Source: Spinacia oleracea
Lineage: Eukaryota > Streptophyta > Magnoliopsida > Caryophyllales > Amaranthaceae
Length of the DNA stretch: 64,000 nt
Assembly (NCBI RefSeq): GCF_020520425.1
Contig: NC_079492.1
Coordinates: forward strand, 113,681,157 to 113,745,156
Direction: 5' to 3'
Numbering within the stretch: position 1 is the first letter of the stretch; every line of letters starts with the position of its first letter. Both the position numbers and the translations under genes were made by a program. This document shows positions 22,051 through 34,400 of the stretch, one piece after another. Below the pieces are notes generated by a model. The model saw only the letters and a list, made by a program, of their open reading frames with translations, was not told the origin of the DNA and ran no database searches.

Positions 22051-24457
22051 TCGTTTTTTGTTTTTAGTGTATGCAATGTGCAATGTGCAATGTGCAATGT
22101 GATTTGTGAGCTTGTAAATGTTATCTTGGAGTTTCTGTTGATTCTATGGTTAGGATTTCACTTTTGTTGGTTGGAAAATTGAGGTTTGTAAAAGAAGTAA
22201 TGAACAATGTAGGGTAGTGGTTTGACAGGAGATTTGGTTTGGTTCAGATATTGTTGGATGAGTTTTTAGGTAGCTACTTGGGGTCTGTACAAAATATCTG
22301 TATCATTTCCTCAAACAACTAATTACTTAAGAAGCAAGACTTGGGTGAGATCAACTGCTGAATATTTGTTTTCTATATAAAGAAGCAAAAGAAAAGTTTA
22401 ATATCGATCATGGCAGGGGAAAGTAAAAATAAAACCAAAAACAATATAGATGAAAAATAAGTACTTGTACTGATGTACATGGGATAGTGTTGGTCCTGCT
22501 ACCATTATTTTCTGAATTTCCTTCTACAACACATACAACCATGGCAATTAGTAGGAGAAGAGCAAAAAATAGAGTGCAGCAGCATCAGTTTAAAAATTTA
22601 AAAACAACCACAAACTGATTTAATAAAAGTAGACATCAGAACTGATTAGTAATGACTAACATTACACAGATTAGGCCATCACAAATTTGATTTGTTTATT
22701 GTGTTCTCAACGCTTTGTATGTCTTAAGGAAGACCTACTCTGATCTTTATGTGTATAATGTATGTGTAACACATGCTTCTGGAAACACCCTGATTTCATA
22801 CATAGTCTTAAATGTTTGACAGTTCGTGATCAAATACTTTGCTGACATCAGGTTCTGATCATGGCAGAATTGGGGAACATGAGCACAAGATAAAGTGGTG
22901 GACATGACCAATTTTTATATGGATTGGGGAATAATGCTGCAAAGTCTTAGGTGTAAGTGTAATTCTCAGTCCTATGGTTTTGTTGTAGTTAGCAACTATG
23001 TTGATATTGCTAAAGTTTTGGAGCTATAAATTATTTTGCAGCATGATCAAGATTATCATCCAGGAAAGAGGAAGCGAGGCAAAGATTATGAGGGAATGAT
23101 AAGGTGCACACTTTCCATACAACAAATAAGAACTGGCCTCTTGACAAAAATGCTTACTGGCTACAACTACTGGTACGTTCATCAGTTTATTGAATTGAAA
23201 ACCGTAGTTTATAGTGCTTCACAGTGGATACCAAGAGACTTGCACCGAGTTAGTGGTCCATCAGAGCTTATAAATAGAAGTGTTCCAGCAGTCTATACAT
23301 GCTACAAGAATTGCTCCTTGTGATCTTTAATATGTTCAGGTGCTCATGTAAAAGAGTGATGAAAGAAATTCAAGCTTGTCTTTTTTTTTTTTTCGATTGA
23401 GGGAGGCAGATCAAAGGTAACAAAGATTGATTTGAATGACAAAGAAAAAGAAAAAAGAGTTTTAGAGTAATTGATAAGGACAGAGTTAAAATTTAGGAAT
23501 GAGTTAAGGAAGTAAAAATCCATATAGAAACTTACTTCCAGTGTATATAAAAAAAACTCACTTATCAACAAACCTATAGAATCAAATCATCAAGTTTATG
23601 CTAGTCTCACATACCAAATGTAATATTTTGAGACAATACATGTATAAAATCTAACAATAAGCCAATCACGAGATAAAGAGTTTTGTAGATGATGTACAGT
23701 CAAATTTTGATAATTAAACCTATAACATTTATCAATTAACATACCAGAACAATCAAACAAAATCAGTGAACTAAAGCAAAAGAATTGAAGTTAAAATAAG
23801 TATTTTCTTATAAGCTGGAACAGGTACACACACACACAATGTGAGGAGTCTAGCCGTCTAGGTTGATCGAGGTATCTTGAGCTTTCCCCCTGGATAGGAT
23901 TTTTATAGGGTGTTTTTTTCCCTTATTTATGTACTTTTTAGTAATCAGTTATCACCTGACTATCCTTACAGCAATTTACATCCGTAAAGAATTGCTGTAA
24001 TTGACCAGTGTTCAACGAAATTTAAAATCACTGAATTTCTTTTGCTTACAGTGTGGTAGTTCTTGATTCTTCTCTCTTCCTCGGTGACCCTATTTCCTTC
24101 CGGGAGAAGGATTCATTGCATCTGGAATCGTGGATACCTCTTAAAGACATGAATGTTGCTAGAACTAATCATCTCTTTGGAAATAATTTTTTATTTATAA
24201 CACAGCGGTGATTGATTGTGTTGCTTATTCTTTAGCTGACTAGGTGACATGCAGGTGCATCCTTCTTCTGTTCTGTATCTGTCTCTGCACTGTTGTGAAT
24301 AACTGGCTCGCTGCCCATCTATGTTACCCTTACACACTAGTTAGTCTGAAAGCATGTGTCCGGCATTCTAGAATGTACCTTTATCTATCTGTATGACTTG
24401 GTAATGGTTATTGATAGCTCTTCATAGTTGTATTTCCACTAACTAAACTTTCTGTAG
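22051..24457 (+). other. CACTA interior: intron-like with short coding-like pieces
   Basis: Mostly T-rich, intron-like sequence. Coding-like pieces of unknown identity are seen at 23036-23105 (QDYHPGKRKRGKDYEGMI) and 24051-24190 (DSSLFLGDPISFREKDSLHL then ESWIPLKDMN). A GCAATGT motif repeats four times near 22074-22101. Confidence 0.25.
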
Positions 24458-24715
24458 GTGAGGTACAGGGATCATACCAAATTAAAGTTACTACAACTGC
24501 TTTGGCTCTTTTGCTGTCTACCAGGCATGTTGAATTGGCAAAAAACTTTGTTCAAGGTCATTTGATTCAGGTTTGAATTCTTATCCTAAACGTATTCGCA
24601 GAGTTACTGTATGTAACTCTCAAGAGCTGACTGTCTATCATGTGAAGAGCGTTGTAGGAATAACAACGCGTTCAAAAGCTAAATCAGCTCCCGATCAGTG
24701 GACCGTGATGGCTGT
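24458..24715 (+). pseudogene. Captured fragment, tentatively importin-9-like
   Basis: After CTGTAG at 24457 one frame reads EVQGSYQIKVTTTALALLLS and TRHVELAKNFVQGHLIQ to a possible donor at 24570. A second segment near 24653 reads GITTRSKAKSAPDQWTVM and then hits a stop. From recall this resembles the C-terminal HEAT-repeat region of an importin-9-type karyopherin, a nuclear import receptor. The two segments do not join cleanly in phase with the obvious splice sites, so boundaries are uncertain and the piece is surely non-functional alone. Confidence 0.35.
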
Positions 24716-25263
24716 AGTTGGGTGATGGGTGTGATCGACAATCCCTTCTATGAATTTGCATTAGTTCTGATGTATCCGGCAATGAGAAGAATACTGTCAA
24801 CATTGTGTGCATTTAAGGTGTTATAGTCATTCTTGGTCAACCAAAGCGTTCATTTTTCTTGTGTGTGGCTTGTTGTGTGTAAGAGAGTAACAAGTAAGCA
24901 TAATGTAGAAAGTCTATAATGAGTCAAATTAGCATCTTTCTTATACTATCAATGCCCAGAACCAATAAAAAAGAGGAAGATTTAGTCATTTTGTGTGTGT
25001 TCCTGTAAGTGAGTTGCTTCCTTTATGCATAATATTTCTAACAACTACAACAAAATCTACCCAGCTTAGACTTGCTTCTGGTAAGTGTAACAGGAGTATT
25101 CAGAGAAAGTATTAATGGAACTACAATTAGTAAATATATCATTGGGTGGAGGAAATATGAAGTAAGAATAATTTTTGCAAACACTGATCATTTTTATTTC
25201 GTTGTTGTGATTTTTTCAAGCGGCATATTTACCTTGAATCTTACTCAAAGTTGTTTTGTTTAG

Positions 25264-25426
25264 GTGTGTTGTTCTTGTGAGTGCTGATAGTACTGACAGT
25301 GTTCAGTTCTGGGATATTAAGCATGGAACACTGTTGCAGGCTCATTCCCTTCACAAAGGCGATTCGTACGCTTTAGCTGCTGCCCCTTCCCACGATAGGG
25401 TGTTTTCTGCCGGTTCTGATGGCAAG
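25264..25426 (+). pseudogene. Captured WD40 exon, UTP4-like
   Basis: A 163 bp exon flanked by TTTAG and GTATAC encodes [40 protein letters not shown] and [12 protein letters not shown], i.e. one WD40 blade (FWD) and the start of the next. The wording of the repeat resembles the UTP4/Cirhin WD40 protein of the small-subunit processome, which acts in nucleolar 18S rRNA maturation. A full protein would have about 12 or more repeats over 700 aa; only this exon is present. Retained intron borders argue for DNA-level capture by the CACTA element. Confidence 0.55.
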
Positions 25427-25576
25427 GTATACAAACTCTTAACTGCCATGTTGATCAATTAAATAAAAGTCATTCTACTGATGTTATGTGGGTTAGAACT
25501 TGATCATAATGTCATTTACCAACCTCCTGGAGTGTTCACAGAAACTAGCTCTACTTTTGTGGTTGCGTTGCTTTTG

Positions 25577-25722
25577 ATCTAACCAGCAGCAGATCAGCAG
25601 CAGCAGATCAAAAGCTGATCAGATCAGCAGCAGATCAGCAGCTGATTTGAGCAGTCTCTGATCAGCTACTGATCTGCTGCTGATCAGATCAGCAGTAGTA
25701 GATCAGAAACTGATCTGATCAA
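25577..25722. repeat. Palindromic GATCAGCAG array
   Basis: About 145 bp built from GATCAGCAG / CTGCTGATC words in both orientations, e.g. GCAGCAGATCAGCAGCAGCA on the left and GATCTGCTGCTGATCAGATC on the right. The whole tract can fold on itself. Confidence 0.75.
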
Positions 25723-26001
25723 AACATCGAATGCTAGTTATGATGATTTATGTGATTGTAGAATTAACAAGTAATGTGGTCTTGACTTGTTCTCTGTACT
25801 TGAATGAAGAAATAAATGCTCCATTGGCATTAAGAAAATGTTTTATTGGCATGTTATACCGTTACTGTTATTGGCTTTGCCTAAATCTAAGGATAAGTTA
25901 GCATATTCCTTGAGAAGATAGTATATTTGTATGAGAGGCCAAATGTTTTGATCGAAGGAAAGAAAAAAGTAGAAGGGACTAGGAAGAGGGAGATAAGATG
26001 T

Positions 26002-26605
26002 GATCCTTACCTGTCATATTTTGACTAAAACAGGAGTTTTCGCTCCCAACTCTCAACTAATGAACCAAAATAAGAATTCTTAACCCTTTACATGTTTAAA
26101 ATACTTAGTATTAGGTTATCAATCCTCATTCTCATCTACTTTGGTCAATTTATGCACATTTAAGGCTCGTTCGATCCTTACATGTCATATTTTGAAAAAA
26201 ATAGTCGTTTTCGCTCCCAACTCTTAACTCATGAACCAAAATAGGAATTATTAACCCTTTACATGTTTAATATACTTAGTATTAGGTTTTCAATCCTTAT
26301 TCTCATCTACTTTGGTCAATTTATGCACATTTAAGGCTCTTTCGATCCTTACATGTCATATTTTGACTATGAAAGCTGTTTTCGCTCCCATAAATGACCT
26401 ATATCGACCAAAATGACCCATAGGCGTGCATAACGAACTTAAAATGAGTCTTATAATCATATAACTAATCATATGAATCATGAAAAAGGGTTAGAATGTG
26501 GAAGTAGGTTCGTTTGTTGGTAGTTGGGATAAAAAATGCCAATTTTGGCCATAAATGACCTATATCGACCTAAATGACCCATAGGCGTGCATAACGAACT
26601 TGAAG
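26002..26605. repeat. ~171 bp tandem array inside the CACTA
   Basis: GATCCTTACNTGTCATATTTTG recurs at 26002, 26173 and 26344, a spacing of 171 bp. Each unit carries GTTTTCGCTCCCAACTC and ATTTATGCACATTTAAGGCT; a diverged tail continues to 26605 with a duplicated AATGACCTATATCGACC segment. The reverse complement shares words (GGGAGCGAAAA, GAGCCTTAAATGTGCATAAA) with the array at 45262-46425, so both are one family. Confidence 0.75.
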
Positions 26606-26649
26606 TGATTTGGTTTTGAGGTGTAGAGCATACTGAACTCTTCAATGCC

Positions 26650-26815
26650 AAGATTCTTATCTCATTTACTGTGTCCTGGTTGAGAATCTTCCACTTTTCT
26701 CCTTTTATTCCTAGCTTCGCTAGCAACAGGCGCCTCCAACTGATTTTTTTTTGCTTGCCGTTCTTTCTTCGATCTTTCCTCAGAGACAACTGCTTCAGAT
26801 GGTACCATTTAGTCC
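26650..26815 (-). pseudogene. Lysine-rich exon-like segment
   Basis: The minus strand reads VPSEAVVSEERSKKERQAKK and NQLEAPVASEARNKRRKVED, then SQPGHSK and a stop. Charged linkers like this occur in plant-mobile-domain/Ulp1 transposon proteins, but the assignment is speculative. It lies immediately beside the 171 bp array. Confidence 0.25.
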
Positions 26816-28087
26816 AAAGTTATGTTATATCTTGTTTGTTCACATGTTCAGTATGATTTCACCGGCCCTTTCACCAACCTGGTTGTACAACCAATCACCA
26901 ACTACCTAATTGGTATAGTTGCACTTGCCAGGTTAAGTCATAAAACCTTGAGGTCAAACAATATCAATCTACTAACTAAAGTGCAAACTTCCAGATATTT
27001 TCTGAACAGAAGTTCATAAAATAATTACCCGATACATGCTTCCAAGTGTTCCAACTTCCAAGTGCTAGACAGGGAAGGAATATATTGACCATCTCAAGGT
27101 ATTTACAGAAGTATCAATTGAAAGCTAACATACTAAGAAAATTAACCAATATTTCTCTATTTGGCAAGAATGATATTCAACTCCATGCACAGGAGACAGA
27201 ACCAGACTACACCACATTCCGCTCACGCTTCACAGAATCCACTAATATCCCTTCTTACAAGATAATGATAATGGACTCCAAAAATTATAATATATCTAGA
27301 GAGAGTCAAAAAACTAAAATAGACAAATGAATCTTACTGGTGTCTCATGCTATTTTAATCTATCTTTTCGCAAGTTGATTGCATTATGTTGTTATATTTT
27401 CACATGCAGAATTTATTCATAATTGTGAGCTCTAGTGTTTTTTTTTATCATATTAGCCTTATTAGTTTCTTTGCATAATTTGCTTTTCCCTTGTTTGTCC
27501 AGCAACTGTTCCCAAATCTTCAAGTGTAGCCATGCCTCCCTCGTAGCAGTATTAAGCACCTATTCCATAGTTCAGAAAATGATTTAGTGTTTGCTGGTAC
27601 CATTAAAGACGTTAACCGAAGGTGGGATCCAGATGAATGTTATAATTCCCAGCATAAGAGCTCTTCCAAATTGAAATAGATGATGAAATTATTTTAATCT
27701 TAATTGTATTCAAAATTTTATTCTTAATTTTAATCTTATTCGTCGTCTCTGATGGGTATAACAATGTTTATGGTTTTTGTTTGTATTTGTAGGTAAAGTG
27801 AAGTATGTATACTAAGGAAAATAGCCAAATTATATGGAGCAGCAAAATATTGTGGATGTCTTTGATATTATGGAAGTTAACTACTGTATTTTGATTTTAG
27901 AGATTTTAGAGATACAAAATAACATTGACTTATTTTCTGTAAACAAATTGGTGTTTTGTTTTATGCAAATACTTTTGTGGTAACAATTATGAAATCAATG
28001 AAAGTTTTTGCTTAAGACTATTATTGTTAGTTTTGAATTTTCTTGATTTATTGGAACATATACACAGTACAGATTATAAATAATTAA
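26816..28087. other. CACTA interior, 3' part
   Basis: AT-rich sequence with a coding-like piece at 27585-27675 (FAGTIKDVNRRWDPDECYNS) followed by a 3' UTR-like stretch. The piece could be another captured exon; I cannot identify it. Confidence 0.25.
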
Positions 28088-28438
28088 TGTATGTGGCTAA
28101 TTGAGTTTTTAGCCACAAATGTTGTATTCTTGCCACGGTTTTTTTCGTGGCTATAGGATATTACTTCCCACATGATATTACTCCTCGCCACGAGTTTTCA
28201 CATTTTGCCACAACTTTTTCCGTGGAAAAATACTATAATTTGCCACGGGTTTTCCCGTGGCCAAAAAAATTAATTTTGCCACAACCATGTTTTTCCTATG
28301 GCAAAATTCTTGCCACGGCCACTTGTTCCACGGGAGTATCAGACTAAAATTTCCGTGGCTACATAGCATAGCCACAGAAATTTTCTACTTGCGCCACGGT
28401 GATTACCGTGGCACAAGTGATGATTTGTAGTAGTGATC

Positions 28439-29164
28439 TGTTTTAACAAGATAGTAAGTTTGTTTTATAATTTTGGATTTACATAAGTTAAGCAACAAAC
28501 CTTAAACAAAATCAAAACAATAATTTTATCCACTTATGAAAAGTATTTCAGGTTGGACCGTGTGTACTCACATATGAACCTTTCCTGGTGGGAGCAAAGT
28601 TAAATTGTTTTGCAGGTAGCGAATATCGAGTAGAATTACTGGTTGAAAGTGCCTAGAGTTCTCTAAAGGTCTTATATGTTTCAAAATGAATATAATTAAA
28701 GTCATTCGCGGATTCATTAATGGGATGTATTATTTCTTCTAAAAGCTTCCAGATTATAATTTATGTTTTCTAAATCCTTGTTTAGGTGGTAATAAATTTA
28801 AGTTTGTTTTATTTGAGACTAAGTATGCTTAGTAAATAACTCATAAAGGGCGAGGTATTACATTTGTGTTCTTCGCAATCGGTTTCTCACACAGGATAAA
28901 GACTAGGTTTTTTTTTATCTCTCTTACTTGGTCTTTTCTTTTTCTTTTTCTTTAATGTTTTGTGTTTTGTGAACGGAAACCTAGTAATAACTCTGTTACC
29001 ACAATGTTGAAGTAACTAAGAAGGGTAAGAAAAGAAGTCAGATGAAAATTATTTCATTTAATTGAATTGAGCTGAAGTACACAAAATGCCACTTAAATAG
29101 TAAAACTGCTTAACCAAAAATACTAAAAAAAAGTATGGAAGCATAATCCCTCTTCCTACTACTA
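28439..29164. other. Intergenic, nothing recognised
   Basis: Sequence just right of the CACTA. A CTTTTCTTTTTCTTTTTC pyrimidine tract is near 28931-28951. No gene or paired repeat is supported. Confidence 0.35.
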
Positions 29165-29414
29165 CCTCCGTTTCACAATACTTGTATCATCTTTTGTTAC
29201 ATATTCCAACATGCATCTTTGTACATTAATATCTCGAATTGTGTAAAAGTAATTTTTTTAAAAAGTTGATATTTAGAATCTTCACATTGAAATGAATTTA
29301 ACATGATCTCACTTGATTGTGGTGTTTCTTACATAATAGTGAAAGAAAATTTATCAAAATTTGTTAATAAATAGTGCCTGAATGATCAACGATGTAAGTA
29401 TTACAAAACGGAGG
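29165..29414. mobile_element. Stowaway-like MITE with TA duplication
   Basis: Left end CCTCCGTTTCACAATACTTG pairs with the reverse complement of the right end CCTCCGTTTTGTAATACTTA. TA lies on both sides (29163 and 29415). Length 250 bp, non-coding. Confidence 0.8.
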
Positions 29415-29919
29415 TAGTGTAATGCATAAGACTAATAAACCAGTAACAACCACTAACTTAATTTATTAGCATCCTATGTTACGGTTAACTATCACATTTT
29501 TCTAAATAATAGTAACTAACTTTGAATAAGTCATTAAACAAAATGGAAAGCTAAAATGATGCTACTATATATGACTGAAATGATACTGGCCAAATTTATA
29601 AACTTAGAAAGTGAGAAATTAAAGTTGTAATTATTCTGGCCTGATTTAGAAAGTAAAAAAATAAAGGAGCTGCAATTCAATGGGAGAAAGGAAAGGGAAA
29701 GAGAAAATTTAGTACATTATCACCAATATTTTGATACTGGATTTCATGAGCATGCTCATCCTCCTACTAATTTCAAGTTGTCCAAAAATCATAATTATAA
29801 TAGAAGTTCTCAATTTTTAGTTAGATAATTCATAAATTTATTTAAGGGAATTTAAAAAGATAATTGAAGATAAACAAAAGTTACAGTGAAATCTGAAATA
29901 TAAATGCTTGAGAAATGGG

Positions 29920-30660
29920 AAAGTTATGTGATCCTAAGAAAGCATGGGGCTTAAGGATCAAGAATGTTGTTTTGTGGAATACGGCTAAACGTTGCTCCAA
30001 AGAAATATACGCCCTTTAGGTTAAGTTGGTGCATGAAGTACATATAAAGAATATTGATTGGTGAAGTTAGAATACACATTGTTATTTGTAGTTGGAAATG
30101 CATTATAAAGGTGAAACAATAGTTGAATCAGAGTATTATGCAGAATTTGAATACTTCTCACAAACACTCCATCTCTGAGGCTTATATAGTTATTTAATAT
30201 CCCACTCATATTGTTAACTAGTCTTATAGAACTTGGGATATAGGTGTTTTTCAAAGAAAATGTTAATTATGTGGTTGCTTATTCTAGACAAACTGCAAAC
30301 AAGATCGCGATCATACAACATTTGTGTTGCCTTTGATTCTGGTACTTGTGTTATTTGTGGTCAAAGTTCCAGGACTCTAAATCATCCTTTTGGTAGTTGT
30401 GAATACAAAAAATGTTAGCATTAGGCTATGAACTAGTTGGGAGTGTTTCATTCCCAGAGAACTGACAAGATGATCACTTGGGTCAGGTGAGGACTCAAAG
30501 GCTCAAGATGGAGGAAAAAATAAATAATTGCCATAGTGCAAACTTCTGATTACTGGAGTTGGAAGGCAAGAAATCAAGGATTTATGCATATCTCAAGTTC
30601 AAGCATAGAAATGACTATCCAAATAGTACAATTTTCAATAAAGACTAGAGTTACGTTAAT
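29920..30660 (+). pseudogene. Decayed LINE C-terminal (zf-RVT) remnant
   Basis: With stops and frameshifts, the plus strand shows the tail of a plant LINE ORF2: MWLLILDKLQTRSRS (compare the W L...RLQT motif in the intact copies), then CVICGQSSRTLNHPFGSCEY with the Cys-Cys...His...Cys zinc pattern near 30352-30418. It is much older than the LINEs at 10053 and 41268. Confidence 0.55.
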
Positions 30661-31472
30661 TTGTAAATGATGTAAATGTTTATTTCATAGGCTAGTTTGT
30701 TAGCTTTTGTGTGTTCCCGAAGTTTTTATGAAGAGTGCCACCCAAAGGTTTATTTACAGTATCTTCCTTATGGGGTGATTGGTTTTATTTCGGGTTTGGC
30801 AAAAGAGTTCGCATTTTTTTAAAATAACATAAAAAAACTAAAAAAAACTAAGTTGTAAATGAAAAGAAGATAATACAAACTTAATTGGGAGAGTTATGTT
30901 ACTAAAGGGAATTAATAAGGCGATACTAGTTGAGTAGGATAAACTCTTAAATATATATTTGAAACTGCTAGAGAAGAAGAAAATAAAAGTGATTGGGAAG
31001 GTGAGAAGCCATGATAAAATTGAAGAATCCAATAATTTTTCTTTTACTTTTTAGGAGGCGTTGTAAGGATGGGATACGTGGCAATATGGTTGATGTTTTT
31101 AAATACTAGGTATAGATTAAGGGTTCTTGTATGAATAAAATTTAAAAATATTTAGCTTTGTATGGTTCACCTGACTTTGGCAAAATTTAACTTATCTGAA
31201 CTTATATGAACTTATCTAAAATTACATGAACTTATTTTCACTGATAATTTTGGTGAAAAAAACTTATATATGTTGAACTTATTTGAAGTTATTTCATCTG
31301 GCCTTAGGATTTTTGTTTCAACGTAATTTGATTTACTTCACCAAATATAAGTTTATAGAAGTTTAGAAATACAATTTCAGCAAAAGTAAGTTATTCAAAA
31401 TAATTCACAATTTATTGCACAGAATAAGTAATCAATTTTCTATGGAAATTTTAATTAGATTCGAAATCCAAA
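30661..31472. other. 3' flank of CHX copy 2
   Basis: AT-rich. A run of the loose repeat (G)AACTTAT(C/T)TGAACTTAT sits at 31190-31290. No gene is recognised. Confidence 0.35.
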
Positions 31473-34400
31473 CTACAAACAAGTGCAATGATTAGCCTCT
31501 TGATCTCTTAATATTTGTTGTTGCACAACCAACACAGATCCTGTGGTGTTAAAATCCGTTGATATCAAAAAGTCGCCTAATACTCCTAATTCGGGATTAT
31601 CACTCCATTCTGATAAACCGTCTAACAAAATCGGATTAATTCCATGTTTCCTCCCTACAATCCAGAGATCTATAGGAAAACTATGGTTCAATGATTGTAT
31701 AGACGAAAGCGTTTCAAAACCATTGTTCACAACAACCTCCTTGTACGTTAATTTTTCGTTCCTTTCATTTTTTACCCAAAATGAAATAACCACCCCATCA
31801 TCCATCCTCCTCTCTAACACATCATCCCCTTTAAACTCGTATGTCAAAAATCGAACCACGATCAATGACACATCAGAATGTTCCATCATACGGTCAGCTA
31901 GGGAGAGGGCCTCACGGGCATCAGAGCCACCAAGGAAGAGTATTGCGAACTGGCGTTGGATATTGTTGCTTGCTCTATTTTGAAATGATCCCCATGTAGC
32001 AACACTCTTGCATGCTAGAATTCCCACAGAGCAAGGTGCATGAGCTAAAGTGTTATCATTTGCAGATTGCACTCCTGGCCTATGTATGGAAGTTGAAAAA
32101 TCATTCTCATCTTCAATGCATTTCTTATGGAAGGGTAAAATAATAAATCCTACTTTGTTTGACAAGGCAATCTCACATATGTCTTGGTACATGGTATGAT
32201 GAGGAGTAACGCTTGTAAAAAATTCCATTGTAATGCGGCCTGTATGAGCCTTTTCATAGAGCTTGATTGCATTGTGAACGACCTCATTGTTATTATCCCA
32301 ATACTCATCATGCGACTTTGTGTGATCAATGAAAAGGGGAGCGCCTCGACCCAGGAGCTCGATAAGGTATAGCGTGAAAACTTTTAATGGGTTTCTAGTT
32401 GTTGAATTAGCAAAGTCCAGCAATCTAAACAGGCTGGCCACACTCTCTTGATCGTATATGCATGCTAGGATTCGAAGTTCAGATTCTTGCATTGTGTGTT
32501 GTATAGTTCTTTTTCTGTTGATCATGTATGGTCTTGTTGGATCATAAAGGAAGTTGATTAATGGACTAACTATGAATGTCACTGCAATTGACAAAGTCAC
32601 CAGCATTGAGAAAGCTGGCGTCTGTATAATCTGCATTTACATATTCAAATATCACATGAAGAAGATTGATAGATAACAACTTGAAATTAGATTAAATAAA
32701 ACATAACAACTACGTACATAAATCGAACATTAGTTTTTTTTTTTAATTTGAAATGAGTTGTCGCTAATGAGATTTATTTAACAACATAAGTTAAGTATAA
32801 GGTTAAAGTATTAAGGGTGGATGTAATACCTAGAAAGGAAATGACGTAGATTGAATTCGTTCCTAGGTATTACATCCACTCCCTAGTACTTTAACCACCT
32901 AAATTTCACACTCACTTCCATATTACACGCCTTATTATTTTTATTTGGGCTCATATTGGCACTACCTCTTAAAGTTGCATGATATCACTAAGTTTTTATT
33001 ATTATTTCCTACGTTTTTCTAAATTACTTTACTTAGTTATTTCTATAAAAATATATACAAAAAATACCCCTACTCACACCCTTCAAGGAAAAATGACCCA
33101 CGTTACTTACTAATTAACTATAAAAACATAGTATTTATCAACTAATACACAATAAAATATCAAGTCAATATTTTTTTTCTAAAATTCTATGCATATCAAA
33201 TTGGTGAGAGTAACTTGAGATTGAAATTAAATGAGTAGCTGTTATCTACTATAGGAATCATTTGAAAATCCCTCTAATGACCAATTATTTATAAACCATA
33301 AAGAATTCTCCTTAAAAAATAGTGATTTAATTTAAATTCACTTTAGTAAACACAATTTATTATTATAAAGTCTCCCAAAGAATCATATGATCTTTATTTT
33401 TTATATTAAATAGTACCTTTAAATCCATCCAATGAAGACACATTAAAAATTCCAATTGGCCTCTGAGACTGAGCATTAATCCCAAAGTAAGTGAATCCCT
33501 ATAAGACATGTCCAAAAATCGAGCCGCCATAACAATCGCAACCATCTTCGTTACAATGGCAACAAATGCCAAAGTAAATATGGGAGTTATGTAAGTCCAA
33601 AACTTGGTCATTGCAAACACATCTATTTTAACGCCAATGGTAGCATATGCAAATGGCATAAATATTTCGTTCATAATAAACTCACTCTTATCCACAATAG
33701 TTGCCCCTATTGGGGGTCCATCAGGTATCGCTAACCCAAACCAAAGAGGCCCATTTCCAATCGCAGCACCAATAAAATCACTAGTGAATCCAATCACAAA
33801 AAATCCAAGCAAAGTAGCAATAATATAATTTTGCTCTATTGGTTTACCTTCAGGAGTTTTCTTTTTAATCCATTGCATTACATGTGGTACGCCATAAATT
33901 ACTAAGAAAGTAACCCCGGGAATTGTTAACAAGTAACATACCAACCTCTTAATTTTGTTGTGTTTTTGCCAATATGCTTCAAATGCAACAATCGCAATTA
34001 CCCCGACAAAGTCACTTATGATCCCTACTGATAAGGCAAGACGTCCAATTTCCGAGCTTAAGAGTTGCATTTCTTTTAGAATAGTGTAAATAACTGGAAA
34101 AGATGTGACGATCATAGCTGAAGTAATATTTACTATCGCAAAAAATTGTACGAAATCTGAGTCCATATCTTTTCGGATGCATATTGCTACTAACCACAAG
34201 ATATTGTAGGGAATTATTATCCCAGCTGATGCAATTATGCAGTGCTTTTTTCTGGCTTTGAAGATTACATTTAGGTCCATTTTCACACCCGTTACAAACA
34301 TGAATAACATAAATCCTATAATACCTATATTTTGTATAACAAATTGCGAGCTCGCCGGAGTTACATACTTTGCAAAGGTGTTGTTTTGACCTAGACCTGA

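Larger units (their letters stand above)
18744..28435. mobile_element. Non-autonomous CACTA (En/Spm) transposon, 9.7 kb
   Basis: The left end CACTACTACAAATCATCACT at 18744 is matched exactly by the reverse complement of the right end at 28435 (24 bp perfect). Both sides carry the 3 bp target duplication ATC (18741-18743 and 28436-28438), as expected of CACTA elements. Subterminal regions 18768-18955 and 28088-28410 hold many copies of a TGCCACGGG / CGTGGC motif in both orientations, the usual transposase-binding arrays. I find no TNPD- or TNPA-like protein, so the element would depend on a helper. The interior contains exon-like fragments in plus orientation, a nested Mutator-type foldback element and two tandem arrays. 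Confidence 0.85.

Noticed and set aside
20992-27437. CACTAGAGG at 20992 and CTCTAGTG at 27430 as an inner CACTA pair
   Set aside because: Similarity stops after eight bases and no target duplication is seen.
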